In this document: positions 11,001 to 21,583 of the stretch, piece by piece | How the letters are laid out: the number at the start of each line of letters is the position of its first letter | Position numbering within the stretch: the first letter of the stretch is position 1 | NCBI GenBank assembly: GCA_029204225.1 | Contig: MU832106.1 | Span: 23,081 to 87,080, forward strand | Source: Diphasiastrum complanatum | Taxonomy: Eukaryota > Streptophyta > Lycopodiopsida > Lycopodiales > Lycopodiaceae | DNA length: 64,000 bases | Direction of reading: 5' to 3' | Program-made: the position numbers and the translations under genes | Notes under the pieces: model-generated | Database searches by the model: none | What the model was told of the DNA's origin: nothing | Seen by the model: only the letters and a program-made list of their open reading frames with translations

Positions 11001-11676
11001 GTGACAATAGCACACTATAATGCCATTGTCCAAGATCCAGCCATCTGTCATTTCTACACCATTTCAAATTTCCCCTTCATCGAATCCACCTCAACCATCG
11101 ACTACAAGTTGGAGTCGACCTCCAAATTGGCAAAGACCGCACCTTCGACCAGGATCTCCAGTACGCTGCCCAGGCGATATTACGACAAGAGGCGGCTACA
11201 CATTACCAAGCAAGGTCGAAAACCTCATAAAGCTGACATCGGCCAACCTCATAGCCCTTCTGCATCCTCAACCAAAATGGCGGAAGGCGGTGCTCATGCG
11301 TAGCCCCGAGCTCATTCCAGAATATCTTATGGATCCGGCGGCAATAAGGGCAGATCCTGCATTTCATCAAATGCCCAAAAGATGAGTTTGGACAACTTTG
11401 AAGACTCCAAGCATCAGGGCCGATAATTGGTCTATCATAAAATCGACACATGGTTGGAAGACAACGGTCGACTTCACCAAGGCCCTCAACCAGTTCATGA
11501 CCGACGCGGCTAACTCTCCAAATCCTATCGTTCTGGGAGCCTTTTGCAACGTGGAGACCCTTCTAACTGCCAGAAAAGTGGATACCAAACGAGATCTCTA
11601 CTTTGGAGAGTATTGTTTCAATCCTGATAAAAGCTTCAAGTCAACGGCCATCGAGGATCAAATCCCTCTATACTAG
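11001..11676 (+). pseudogene. Unrecognised coding relic with frameshifts
   Basis: Protein-like segments occur in successive frames: TIAHYNAIVQDPAICHF (about 11004), NLIKLTSANLIALLHPQPKW then ELIPEYLMDPAAIRADPAF (11221-11380), and DFTKALNQFMTDAANSPNPI followed by VLGAFCNVETLLTARKVDTK to a TAG at 11674. The changes of frame and a TGA at 11383 indicate decay. G+C is raised as in the preceding coiled-coil relic, and both lie on the same strand, so they may be parts of one old element. No family is recognised. Confidence 0.35.
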
Positions 11677-12929
11677 ACCCATCCTCGCTTATCCGCCACA
11701 CCTTTCGTCAACATAGCGAGATTGGAACAATGGTATACGACGGGCTTTATGGGAAACATGCACCCGACGTTTGGCCCAATCCGTTGGCAATCCTTGACAC
11801 GTAGCTCATTGTGGTCCCGTTTCGTCTGACTGGTCGCTACGACCCATCGACAAAACCGAGATGTTGAAGACAAGAAGGGAAAACATATTGAACGAGCCCA
11901 ATGAATTGCTGATCCATCATCTGTATAAAAAAAAAATTCAACCAAAAGCATTCAAGGACTCACTCTTATTTCCTTGTTTTTCATCGTTCTTTCCGCTTTC
12001 CCTTTTTTATTTTCTCTCTTCTTTTTCTAAATACATTTGTACATCCATCATCTTTGTTTTCTCCCTCTTATGTACATAATTTGTTGCCAAAAAAATTTCT
12101 TCGCCATTTCTCATCTCCCTCTCTTTTCTCCAACCCCCTTCACTTTCATTCTTTATAGTCTTACGGTTCCACATCGTGAACATTGGGACTACCTTTGGGA
12201 ACATTCTCTACTAACTTATGCTATAGCGAGGCGGCATTGATTTCTTCGGAGGAGGAGGTGCTTTCTTCCACTAAATTTCCTTTCTTGTGCTTCTCCAAAA
12301 ATTCTCTCTCCTCGTCCAAACAATGACCTCGAAATCATTATCTACGTCAATCCAATTTGATCCCCATAGTTTTTTCTTATCATCATCAACTTCACTCATA
12401 GGATCATCACTCAAAGACACACTCAAGATAAACATATAATGCAGGCTCAATCCACGTGATGGTTTCCACTTGAGTTTTATCGATCATCTTTTTGCCCTTC
12501 GAAGCTTTACGTGGACTATTGTTTCCGCATTTGACTCCACCTGATTGAAAGAAAATTTAAGGAAATAAGCAAAGCAATTGAGAACATACAGTAGTGAATT
12601 GATGATTAGATTGCAAATATAGAAAACATATCTGAAATGAAAAACAAGTCTAAAATGTGTATTGGAAGCTAATGCACTGATTCCAAACACAATCGTTCAA
12701 ATTCAAGCCATCAAAAAAGTATCTTAATGTATTTGATACTTGATCCGGCTACAACACTGCAAGATTCATCAATTTATCCAACACGTCACCGGAATGAAGG
12801 ATTTTGACGAGAATAATAATTCAAAACATAAAAAAATTGAGGCAGTGTCATTGACATAAAAATTCTGTTTTGTGTTCTCTAGTGCAATTGTTCTTTAGGT
12901 GAAGGATTTTGAAAATAACAAGCTACCAT
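11677..12929. other. No gene seen
   Basis: Pyrimidine-rich (11960-12170) and mixed spacer. Short frames lack motifs. Nothing supports a gene or an RNA. Confidence 0.45.
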
Positions 12930-13039
12930 ACCTGCGTTTCTATAATAGACAGAGACATTTGTACATGTCCATGACAGAGACATTTCTATGATAGATCAGA
13001 CATATCTGAATGTCTCTATCTATTACAAAAACGGAGGCA
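12930..13039. mobile_element. Short MITE-like inverted-repeat element
   Basis: The left end reads ACCTGCGTTTCTATAATAGA followed by CAGAGACATTT. The right end, ATGTCTCTATCTATTACAAA followed by AACGGAGGCA, is its imperfect reverse complement, giving arms of about 30 bases over a 110-base unit. There is no coding capacity. The left-end word CTGCGTTTCTAT recurs immediately downstream at about 13093 and 13226 in the duplicated segment. The superfamily is not assigned because no clear target-site duplication is visible. Confidence 0.55.
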
Positions 13040-13087
13040 AGCAAATTTTTTTGCATGTCTGCGAACCCCATCTATCGCCAAAAAAAT

Positions 13088-13325
13088 GTCTGCCTGCGTT
13101 TCTATGAATTGCTAAGCCATGATAGGGTGATAATTGATATGAATGACTAGCAATTAGGGGCAATCACGGACCGATAAGCCGGCCCAACGTCGCTGAAACA
13201 TCCGATCTTTTGACAAATTCGTCTGCCTGCGTTTCTATGAATTGCTAAGCCATGATAGGGTGATAATTGATATCAATGACTAGCAAGTAGGGGCAATCAC
13301 GGGCCAGATAAGCCGGCCCAACGTC
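13088..13325. repeat. Near-identical direct duplication, period 133 bp
   Basis: Copy 1 (13088-13191) and copy 2 (13221-13325) both start GTCTGCCTGCGTTTCTATGA and both end AGCCGGCCCAACGTC. They differ at only a few positions, for example AATGACTAGCAATTAGGGG versus AATGACTAGCAAGTAGGGG. The 29 bases between copies are unique. Because each copy starts with the MITE-like terminal word, this may be a composite of element ends. Confidence 0.85.
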
Positions 13326-14070
13326 AAAAAAGATGAACTCTTAGCCATTTCTGTGTGCTTTTTACCTGCAGCACAAAAGGTTTTTGACTCGTTTTCACAT
13401 GGATTATTCTCTATTTAGTAGATGCTTTCAATGTTTGCTGCTGCTGCATGTAATACATTTATTCAATTGCAATGTGAATGCCATGACTCAAAATTGAAAC
13501 TTTTTATAGCACTCGGGCTCTAATTCTGTTAGAATGTATATCATATTTCACATTTGTAGAATCTTTTCGAACAAAAAGTACATATCAAAGCATTGACTTA
13601 TCAAAGTACCTGCAAAAGTTTTCATGATAACAATCGATGGATCTGACAAAAAAATGAAAATTATGCCATCAACTATTAGGAAATTGAGATATGATTCTAA
13701 AATATATTACAAATGCACTTTTTCTTTAACATTAACATACACTATTGCAGCTCATAAATCACAGGCATAACAATCAGCAACACTGCAATAATTGATATTC
13801 AAAACAATTTCTGTCCAAGATTAACTTATGTTATGTTATCTCGAGAGACAAGACGAGAACACATATTTCACACACACAAACTAACACCTGCAGATTTTGA
13901 TCCAACACCAGCTATTATAAATCAAACAAGTAATTAACATTGACAATATGATCTGATTCTACAACATCTGAATTTTTGTGACACATTACTTGATTATTTA
14001 TTGTTCTAGAAATATCATATCCAAAATATTTCATTTCTAATTTTCCAATTGTACTTGAAAGCAGAGATCC
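13326..14070. other. No gene seen
   Basis: AT-rich sequence upstream of the GIY-YIG gene. It could hold its promoter or 5' leader, but I see no convincing core promoter. Confidence 0.35.
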
Positions 14071-14073
14071 GAT

Positions 14074-14427
14074 ATGGCATTACAAGAATTTACAGAGGCT
14101 CAAAAGGAATATTGTTATGAATATCGTGAATCATTTTTTAAACTCGAATAAAATACTTAAACAAAAGAACGCTTTTAACTATTCAGAATTCGTAATTTTA
14201 TTCTAATAATGACTTTTATGGTGAAAACTTCCACAAGCTTTTCCGAAAACTAAAAGAAGAAACTCAACAATTGCAAGCTTCGACGTCTGAGGATCTTGAA
14301 GAATTGCGAATTTATCCTACAACGCGACAAATGTTCCTATTGAATGCTTGCGGAATCGATCCGGAACAATACAAAGACGGGTTACAAAATAGTTACATTA
14401 TGAGCACGTATATTACAACATATAAAT
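14074..14427 (+). CDS. Possible 5' exons of the GIY-YIG gene (hypothetical)
   Basis: ATG at 14074 opens a 25-codon frame starting MALQEFTEAQKEYCYEY. A second block at about 14206-14427 reads NFHKLFRKLKEETQQLQ then ELRIYPTTRQMFLLNACGID and ends YIMSTYITTYK before a possible GT donor at 14428. The composition looks coding and the blocks precede the GIY-YIG exons on the same strand. I could not close the splice frame between them, and a further candidate exon at 14785-14926 (PITIENVLKILEQE) contains a TGA at about 14826. Treat these as candidate exons only; no family is recognised. Confidence 0.3.
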
Positions 14428-15016
14428 GTGTGAGAAAAACCTATGTGCATGAACATCACGAAGATCCTATAGAAGGCAACAAATCACTTCTATTTTTATT
14501 TATTTATTTTTCATTCTATTCTTCTACTTTATTACATTAAACATATGAAAATCATATTATTTTTATAACATATTTCAAATTTGCAGGATTTCTGAAACAC
14601 TTTTATAAACTATTTTCTATTCTGATCCCAGATTTGATCAAGATGAACAAGACGACGATACAACATTTCGAAGCACACTCTGACAAAAGTTATTATGCAA
14701 TTCGTAACCTATATTTTGGTTACAACATTGCTTTTTCATATTGAAAAACCATGTCTCAAACATAATTAAATGCTATCAACACAGATTTAGGGAGACAACT
14801 TGGCCATCTCTCTGACACCGGAGTTTGACTGACAGATGGTCCTATCACGATTGAAAATGTTCTGAAAATCTTAGAACAAGAAACTACCAACACGTCGATT
14901 ACGACGACAACTGACACACATCAGGTTCATGTCTTTTACTGATTTGACTACTCAATTTGTTTATAATGCATTTTATACACAAATGTAAATACAACCTTGC
15001 AACTAACAAATAACAG

Positions 15017-15441
15017 GTGATAACTCTCGAATCTCCACACCGATATCACAACAATCTTCTTCTAGCAAAGAGGTAGGCCAATTAACGCTATTTTTCTGCT
15101 CTAAATAGATCTTCTTGTATCATTTAAAAAACTCTATTAATTCTCACTATTCTTCGCAGGACACTACCACCGCCATCGAAACGCCTACAAGACAATTCAT
15201 CACAATCTACAAAATAGTTTTGCGAATAGGCAATTCAATTTATGTCGGTCAGACAACAAATTTTGATAGACGCATGCGACAACATGCTCGTAGAGCACCG
15301 AAAGGAATGACCTACGACAAAGCTCGCGACAAATTTTTTGATCATTATGAAGCTCAGATATTAGAAATTGTTACTGACTCTTCATTTGCAGATAGATTAG
15401 AAAAAGTCTATATCAAAATATTTAGATCTGCGAGTTTGTAA
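15017..15441 (+). CDS. GIY-YIG nuclease domain, C-terminal two exons
   Basis: Two exons, 15017-15072 and 15160-15441, join in frame across a GT-AG intron of 87 bases: donor GTAGGC, acceptor TTCTTCGCAG after a pyrimidine run. The first encodes a Ser-rich linker ending SQQSSSSKE. The second gives ITIYKIVLRIGNSIYVGQTT, then DRRMRQHARRAP, and near the C-terminus FADRLEKVYIKIF before TAA. This matches the GIY-YIG fold: a first strand with IYKI in place of GIY, YVG in place of YIG, the conserved helix Arg in RRMRQH and a candidate metal-binding Glu in DRLEKVY. The fold cuts DNA in homing endonucleases, UvrC and SLX1 and in some transposable elements. No stop interrupts it. Whether it belongs to a host gene or an element is open. 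Confidence 0.6.
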
Positions 15442-16189
15442 TAACATAAGCAGTCGTCCATTGCTCAGGGTAAATATTGGTATTTGAAACGTCGATCTTA
15501 TATTTGAAAAAATTTGGCACATTTTGTTAATTTTGTGAAACTAATGGCATTAGAAGAGAGTTTACTTGCACATATACTCCCCAACAAAACGGAGTAGTTG
15601 TGCGATATTTTGAATAGCTTTCTATTTTTCCTTTCAAACTCAATTGAACAACATTGCCATTCCCACTGAAAATCATTTACAAAATATAATCAGCTACTAA
15701 CTGTTTCAAATCCAACATTGTTTTTCATCAACTTTCATATGAAATGTTTCCATTTTCTAAAAAATCGCAAAACACAATTTCCTAATTACTAACTATGTAA
15801 TTACAGATACATTCTTGAAAATCACATTCCTAGGTTTACTAAACACATAAATAATGCTTTTTAGGTTCGTTATTTCATGTCCCTTTTCAAAATGCAAGTT
15901 TTTTTAACTTACAAAATAACGATATGAAACATCCATAGATCGAATACGAAAACCAGAGAAATCGAATACAAAATTCAATCATAATTACGACATGCGTTTT
16001 GTTTTTTACAATGGTTGTTTGACTCGAATCGGGACAAAATTACGTAGCTAGTTATCATAAATAGGCATGTCACATTTATGTATGTCTATTATTCATGCAT
16101 ACAATTCTGTTTTTAGCCAGTGCTGTAAATTCGAGCTAGTTTACTTTATGGTTTTTGTATTAGTTGGTATTCTGCCTTTGTATTAAGGG
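15442..16189. other. No gene seen
   Basis: AT-rich downstream sequence of the GIY-YIG gene. No motif-bearing frame, RNA gene or terminal repeat was recognised before copia B begins. Confidence 0.4.
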
Positions 16190-17820
16190 CAGTTCCCATG
16201 TAGCCGACCTATCAGATTCTCCTGACGCTTTGAACTTTCCAGTTTCGCAAGCGACTATTTCCATTGAAGGTCCAAGTTCTTCTACTTCCGACGAACAATG
16301 AAAGAACAGTGGATCAGAAGATGATGATGTTGCAGTTCAGCAACTATAGTATGATAGAAACAATCAACTTCCTGTATTACCCAGAAGATCTTCAAAGAAT
16401 AGCAGACCACCTAACCGGTATATTGACGAGTCTGCAACATATCTTGTTCAGGAACCGGCGTCTGTCCAAGAGGCACTCAGTCAGCCTAACTCAGACCTTT
16501 GAAAAGAAGCTATGGATAAAGAGTATTCATCTCTTATCAAGAACCAAACGTGGACAATTGTTGAATTACCTGCTAGCGGAAACATAGTTGATTACAAATG
16601 GATTTTCAAAGTCAAAACACAGATGGAAGCATCAACAGAAGAAAGGCACGACTAGTAGTCAGAGGTTTTTCTTAGGTATACAACGTCAATTACACTGAGA
16701 CCTTCAGTCCAGTGGTCAAGCATTCTTCTATTTGACTTTTGCTATCATTTGCCGCTGCAGCAGATTTGGAAATACATCAAATGAATGTACAGACAGCATA
16801 TCTCAATGAAGTTATCAAAGAAGACATTCACATGGTGCAACCCGAAGGTTATATTATCGAGGGTAAGCACAATCATGTTTGTAAATTCCATAAGGCACTT
16901 TATGGCTTGAAGCAATCTGCTCGAGCATGGTTTCAAAGGATCAATACTTTTCTCATTGATCACGACTATACACCTAGCTCTTCATATTCAAACGTTTATT
17001 TCAAAGCAGTGCAACAGTATTTTATCATTATCACATTATACGTGGATGATACATTGTCTTTCAGTGCCAGTACCGATCTGATAAAGAAGAGAAGACAATG
17101 CTATCTTCCGAATTCGACATGACCGATTTGGGCGAAGCTCATTTCTGCCTTGGTATACAAATCCATAGAGACAGAAAACAGAAGTTGATCTACATTACAC
17201 AACAGAGGTACATCTACAACATTTTAGTCAGATATAATCTGATCATTTGCAAGTTAGCACTCTCACCAATGAAACCAGGACTCAAATTGTCAAAGGACCA
17301 ATGTCCCCAGACAATTCATGAGAAGCAGCAAATGCGTGAGTATCCTTACCATTCTATTATTGGATCTCTTATGTACGCCATGATCTGTACCATGCTAGAC
17401 ATAGCTTTTGCAGTCAGCTCTCTCAGTTAGTTTATGACTAATCCTGGTATAACACATTGGAAGGCTCTTATTAGAGTCATGAGATATCTTCGAGCTACTA
17501 TGGACTTTTGCATTTGTTATGGAGCAGTCGGCAATGACAAATTCAATTTCTTCAGTGGTTACACAGATGCGAGTTGGGTTGGAGATGTAGACACTCGTAA
17601 ATCTACTTTCGAATTTACATTCTTCCTCAACAATGGTCCAATTTCCTGGAACAGTCGCAAGCAATCTTCGATAGCTCTATCTTCCACTGAATCAGAGTAT
17701 ATCGCAGCCTCTCAAGCTACAAAGAAGCAATTTGGTTGAGTAACTTATTCTCAGATATCAGTTTGAATCAATATGCTCCGATGACATTATTTTTTGATAA
17801 TCAAAGTGCCATCTATAAAA
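16190..17820 (+). pseudogene. Copia B: linker, RT and RNase H, truncated at both ends
   Basis: The plus strand carries the integrase-RT linker (RRSSKNSRPPNRYIDE), the RT start (DKEYSSLIKNQTWTIVELP), DLEIHQMNVQTAYLNEVIKE in which the usual catalytic Asp of MDV reads Asn, LYGLKQSARAWF, the active site ITLYVDDTLSFS, CLGIQIHRDRKQKLIYITQQ, and RNase H with HWKALIRVMRYLRAT, GYTDASW and LSSTESEYIAASQA. Breaks include TGA at about 16498 (Trp position in the DLWKEAM context), shifts near 16650 and 17100, TAG at 17428 in the conserved LSQFMT position, and a shift near 17740. It ends at FFDNQSAIYK, where the LTR of copia C begins. It is the same family as the deleted element at 6.8-8.9 kb. Confidence 0.88.
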
Positions 17821-18426
17821 TTCACACATGTGGGATGCCCTACACATGTACTTTTGATCTCCTAAGCCCAATAATACCATAAAGATCAAACTAGCATTGA
17901 TTGACAATAGGAAAGCTGATCATACAAGAAATATTATTGTGTTACAAGCAACATCTATCAACAAAATATAGAACTAAGTACAATAAATGCCTCAACTCAT
18001 CTAGAGAGAAAATATGAATGTACAAACTCGAGTAGAGAGAGAAGGCACAAAGACCTTAGTCTCCAAATTTGTATTACACACAAAAATCATCATCTTCTCA
18101 ATGAGAGTACATCACATATATATAGATCCATGGACTCTCCTCCTACTTTGAGTTGAATTGGAGTTATGAATCCACCTCTCAAGCTATCTAGACTTATTCA
18201 AGCCACCTCAATATGTCTAATTGTGCCACCTAGTATTTTCATGCATTAAATGTGGCATGCAAAGTACAAATGGCAATTCCTATGGTAGCTCGAGTTTCTA
18301 CTTCTACCTACCTTGAATATTTTATTCTAAGATGAGTCTTTACTAAGCCAAAAGAGCTCAATTCATCTTTGGCATTTTTAGGACCCCTACTTACAACATT
18401 AGATAGATTTTTTCAATATTTCAACA
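17821..18426 (-). repeat. 3' LTR of copia C
   Basis: On the minus strand the LTR begins TGTTGAAATATTG at 18426, immediately after the polypurine tract TTTTAGGAGGAG (about 18427-18438). A TATATATA box lies at about 18117-18124 in the expected promoter position. The distal end at about 17821 (CACACATGTGGGATGCCC) resembles the end of the related LTR at 31102 but lacks its outermost bases. It abuts copia B RNase H, so the LTR end is slightly truncated. Confidence 0.75.
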
Positions 18427-18444
18427 CTCCTCCTAAAAATGTAT

Positions 18445-20514
18445 CTAATGTGGATCAAGCATTGATCTTGAGATAAGACCAAGAATAGATCTATGCTTTG
18501 AGAAGGCACTTTTGCAAAGTGGCTTTGTGAGAAGATCAGTAATACATGAAGATGTGTTGACATGTTCCAACTTGATTTCACCTCCAATGAGCTTTTCCCT
18601 TACAAAATGGTGTGCCACTTCTATATGCTTGCTTCTTGCATGAAAAATAGGATTGTTTGCAAGAGCTTGTGTCGATATGTTGTCACACTTGATCAAGGGA
18701 AGATCATCCTCTTTAATGCACTTTAGCTCCATGATTAACCTCTTGATCCAAAGCACCTCTTTAGTTGTTGTAGTGAGTGCTTTGTACTCGGCCTCACAAG
18801 AAGATAGGGATATGGTATCTTGCTTCTTTGAAAGCCAAGACACAAGATTGCCTCCAAGAAAGATAGTATATGCATTAATGGACTTTTGATCCATTTTATC
18901 ACTTGCAAAATCGGAATCCGAATAGCCATCTTCATTCTTGTACAATAAACCATAATCTTGAGTAGAAGATACATATCTTAGAACTCTCTTGGCCATCTTC
19001 CAATGTTGGATCTTAGGATCTTGCATAAATTGACTCAATTTGTGCACACAATAGCTCAAATCGGATCTAGTGATAGTAAGCCAAATTAAGGAGCCTATAA
19101 GACTCCTATAAAGTGTGATGTCCTCGAAAGATCTCTCATCACCTTTAATAGGGTCTTTTACATGTTGCTCCATGGGAGTATCTATGCCTTTACAATTTTG
19201 CATATTGAATTTTCTCAACATAGAAAAGACATATCTAGATTGACAAATAAAAGCATACTCTTCATGAAAATCAATCTCAAGGCCTAAAATGTAATGGATC
19301 TCTCCTAGATCTTGCATTTTAAATTCTCTTCCTAATGCATCCTTAGTTTCTTGAACTAGCATCAAACAAATTCCACTAAGAATAATGTCATCTACATAGA
19401 TTAGAAGAATGACAATATTACTACCATCAAACTTTAAGTACATAGAAGGATCATAGTCACTAAGCACAAATCCTAATGAAAGTAGAAAGATGTTGAGTCT
19501 TGAATACCATGATCTAGGTGCTTTCTTCAAGCCATAAAGACTTCTAAATAGCAAACACACCTTAGATTTATCCTTGATGAATCCTTGAGGTTGTTCCATG
19601 TATATCTCCTCCTCAAGATAGCCATTCAAAAAAGTGTTGGAGACATCAAGTTGATACAATTTCCACTTAAAAAATAAGGCAAGAGAGATTATGATTCTTA
19701 TTGTCACCATCTTTGCTACAGGAGCAAAGGTTTCTTCATAGTCAAGGCCATATATTTGTGCAAAGCCTTTAGCACATAATCTTGCCTTGTACTTGTTGAT
19801 GGAGCCATCATGATTGTACTTGATCTTGAACACCCACTTGCATCCAATGATGTGCATGCTAGGTGGTGGATCCACTAGCTCCCATGTGTGGTTGGTGATC
19901 AAGGCATCATATTCAATCTTCATGGCCTCATACCACTCCCTGGTATTGAGGACTTCTTGGACATCTTTGGGCTCCTCATGAGAAACAAAATAAGCATAAG
20001 TGGAATCAAGATCCACTTGTTTTCCTTTGTCATCATAAGTGAGCCTCTTAGGCTCGGATCTCTCCCTCATGGATCTTCTAGGAGTGAAAATCCGAGGACT
20101 TCCATCTTCAAATCTTGACCCCTTCATATGTTGATTGTCTTCAATAACAAAACGTGATAGATTTTGAGGTTGCTCGATCTCGGCCCCTCCTAGATTGGAC
20201 TTTTCTTCTTCATGAGAAACTACATCTCTACTTTCAATTAGTTTAGAAGTAGAGAGCATGTAGATTCGATAGGCTTTCTTGTTGGATGAATATCCAACCA
20301 TTACTCCTTTGCTTGCACAAGGATCATCCTTTTTTCTCGTTTCCAAGGGAATATGGACAAAGCATATGCATCCAAATACTCTTAGGTGATCAACCTTAGG
20401 TTTCTTCAAATAAAGTGCTTTATATGGTGACTTTCCTCCAAGTGCAACATGAGGGAGTCGATTGCAAAGATAGTTTGAACAATTGATGGCCTCACCCCAA
20501 AAGTCTTTTGGCAA
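18445..20514 (-). CDS. Copia C: long open frame, integrase C-term, RT and RNase H
   Basis: This 689-codon uninterrupted frame is the longest in the window. Residues 1-60 are the integrase C-terminal region (LRVFGCICFVHIP), about 75-100 hold GYSSNKKAYRIYMLSTSKL, and 100-190 are linker (FTPRRSMRERSEPKRL). RT spans about 190-480, with YQLDVSNTFLNG (catalytic Asp about 290), LYGLKKAPRSWY and the active site LIYVDDIILSG at about 373-376. RNase H runs to the end with SDSDFASDK, SCEAEYKALT, IKCDNISTQALANNPIF and HARSKHIEVAHHFVREK. All RT and RNase H catalytic acidic residues are present. It ends normally just before the polypurine tract and 3' LTR. Upstream, integrase core and protease are broken, so the element as a whole is not autonomous. 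The apparent start is internal to the polyprotein. Confidence 0.92.
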   Translation of the reverse strand: MPKDFWGEAINCSNYLCNRLPHVALGGKSPYKALYLKKPKVDHLRVFGCICFVHIPLETRKKDDPCASKGVMVGYSSNKKAYRIYMLSTSKLIESRDVVSHEEEKSNLGGAEIEQPQNLSRFVIEDNQHMKGSRFEDGSPRIFTPRRSMRERSEPKRLTYDDKGKQVDLDSTYAYFVSHEEPKDVQEVLNTREWYEAMKIEYDALITNHTWELVDPPPSMHIIGCKWVFKIKYNHDGSINKYKARLCAKGFAQIYGLDYEETFAPVAKMVTIRIIISLALFFKWKLYQLDVSNTFLNGYLEEEIYMEQPQGFIKDKSKVCLLFRSLYGLKKAPRSWYSRLNIFLLSLGFVLSDYDPSMYLKFDGSNIVILLIYVDDIILSGICLMLVQETKDALGREFKMQDLGEIHYILGLEIDFHEEYAFICQSRYVFSMLRKFNMQNCKGIDTPMEQHVKDPIKGDERSFEDITLYRSLIGSLIWLTITRSDLSYCVHKLSQFMQDPKIQHWKMAKRVLRYVSSTQDYGLLYKNEDGYSDSDFASDKMDQKSINAYTIFLGGNLVSWLSKKQDTISLSSCEAEYKALTTTTKEVLWIKRLIMELKCIKEDDLPLIKCDNISTQALANNPIFHARSKHIEVAHHFVREKLIGGEIKLEHVNTSSCITDLLTKPLCKSAFSKHRSILGLISRSMLDPH

Positions 20515-21583
20515 GGATGCCTCAATTTAATGGTTTTGGCACATTCACACAAGGTTCTATTCTTTCTTTCAGCCACCTCATTTTGAGATGGTGTATATGC
20601 ACAAGAAAACTCCCTTTTAATGCCTTCAAGCTCACAATAATCATGAAATTTATTGGAAGTGTACTCACCACCTCCATCACTTCTAAGAATCTTGATTTTG
20701 TATGAAAATTGCTTTTCAACTAGAGCTTTGAACTTTAGGAAATAGTCAAACACCATAGACTTTGAAGCTAGAAGATATAACTAAGTAAATCTTGTGAGAT
20801 CATCAATGAAAGTTACAAAGCAAGTAGCACCACCCTTGCTCTTTGAAGATGAGAAGTACACATCCGAGTGTATGAGCTCCAATGGATGTGTAGTCTTAAT
20901 AGATGACTTTTAAAAAGGCTTCTTATGAGATTTAGATATGGCACAAGCCTCACATGGCTTGAAATTCTTGGAGATAAGATTAGGCAAGCCAATAGCTTTG
21001 GCTTTCTTGACTATGGACACCATAGAACTATACTTAGGATGCCCCAACCTTCTATGTCATACTTCCTCCAAAGAAATATGAGAAGCAAAAGCACCATCAC
21101 AAGAGTTAGCATACTCTTTGGGATCAAGCTTGTAGATTCCACCATATCTAGACCCAAATGCAAGGATCTCATCATGCTTCTTGATTGTACATGTATCAAC
21201 ATTGAAATTCACATCCAGTCCACTATCAAGCAATTGCTCAACACTAATAAGATTTTTTGTTAGCTTAGGAACAAAAAGTACTTTAGACAGAGAAAGAACT
21301 TTTGATGATGAAAGCTTTAAGGGAATGGTCTCTATGCCTTCAATAACACACTCATGATCATTTGCTGTGTAGATGGACTTCTTGGCTCCTTCATAAAGTG
21401 TCATGGATGAAAAAGAATGCTTGGAGCTACACATATGTGAGGAAGCTCCACTGTCGATGTACCACGAACCATCCTTCTTGACAGGTGATGAAGAAAAACT
21501 CGAGACCATAAGAGATCCCTCTCCATCACTTGCATAAGCATCTTCCTTCTCTTCATTGGAAATGTTGGCCTGTATGTACTCTC
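20500..21583 (-). pseudogene. Copia C: protease and integrase core, broken
   Basis: From upstream to downstream the minus strand shows the protease (DGSWYIDSGASSHMCSS, LFVPKLTKNLISVEQLLDSG), the pre-integrase zinc region (RRLGHPKYSSM, CEACAISKSHKKPF), the integrase core (IHSDVYFSSSKSKGG, FVTFIDDLTRFT, LRSDGGGEYTSNKF) and TPSQNEVAERKNRTL, in which the usual Gly before VAERK reads Glu. Stops occur at the conserved Trp of WHRRLGH (TGA, about 21056), after KKPF (about 20911) and at the Trp after LTRFT (TAG, about 20780). A frame shift near 20510-20530 separates it from the long RT frame. Gag, primer-binding site and 5' LTR are absent; at 21583 the sequence changes to plus-strand copia E. Confidence 0.88.
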
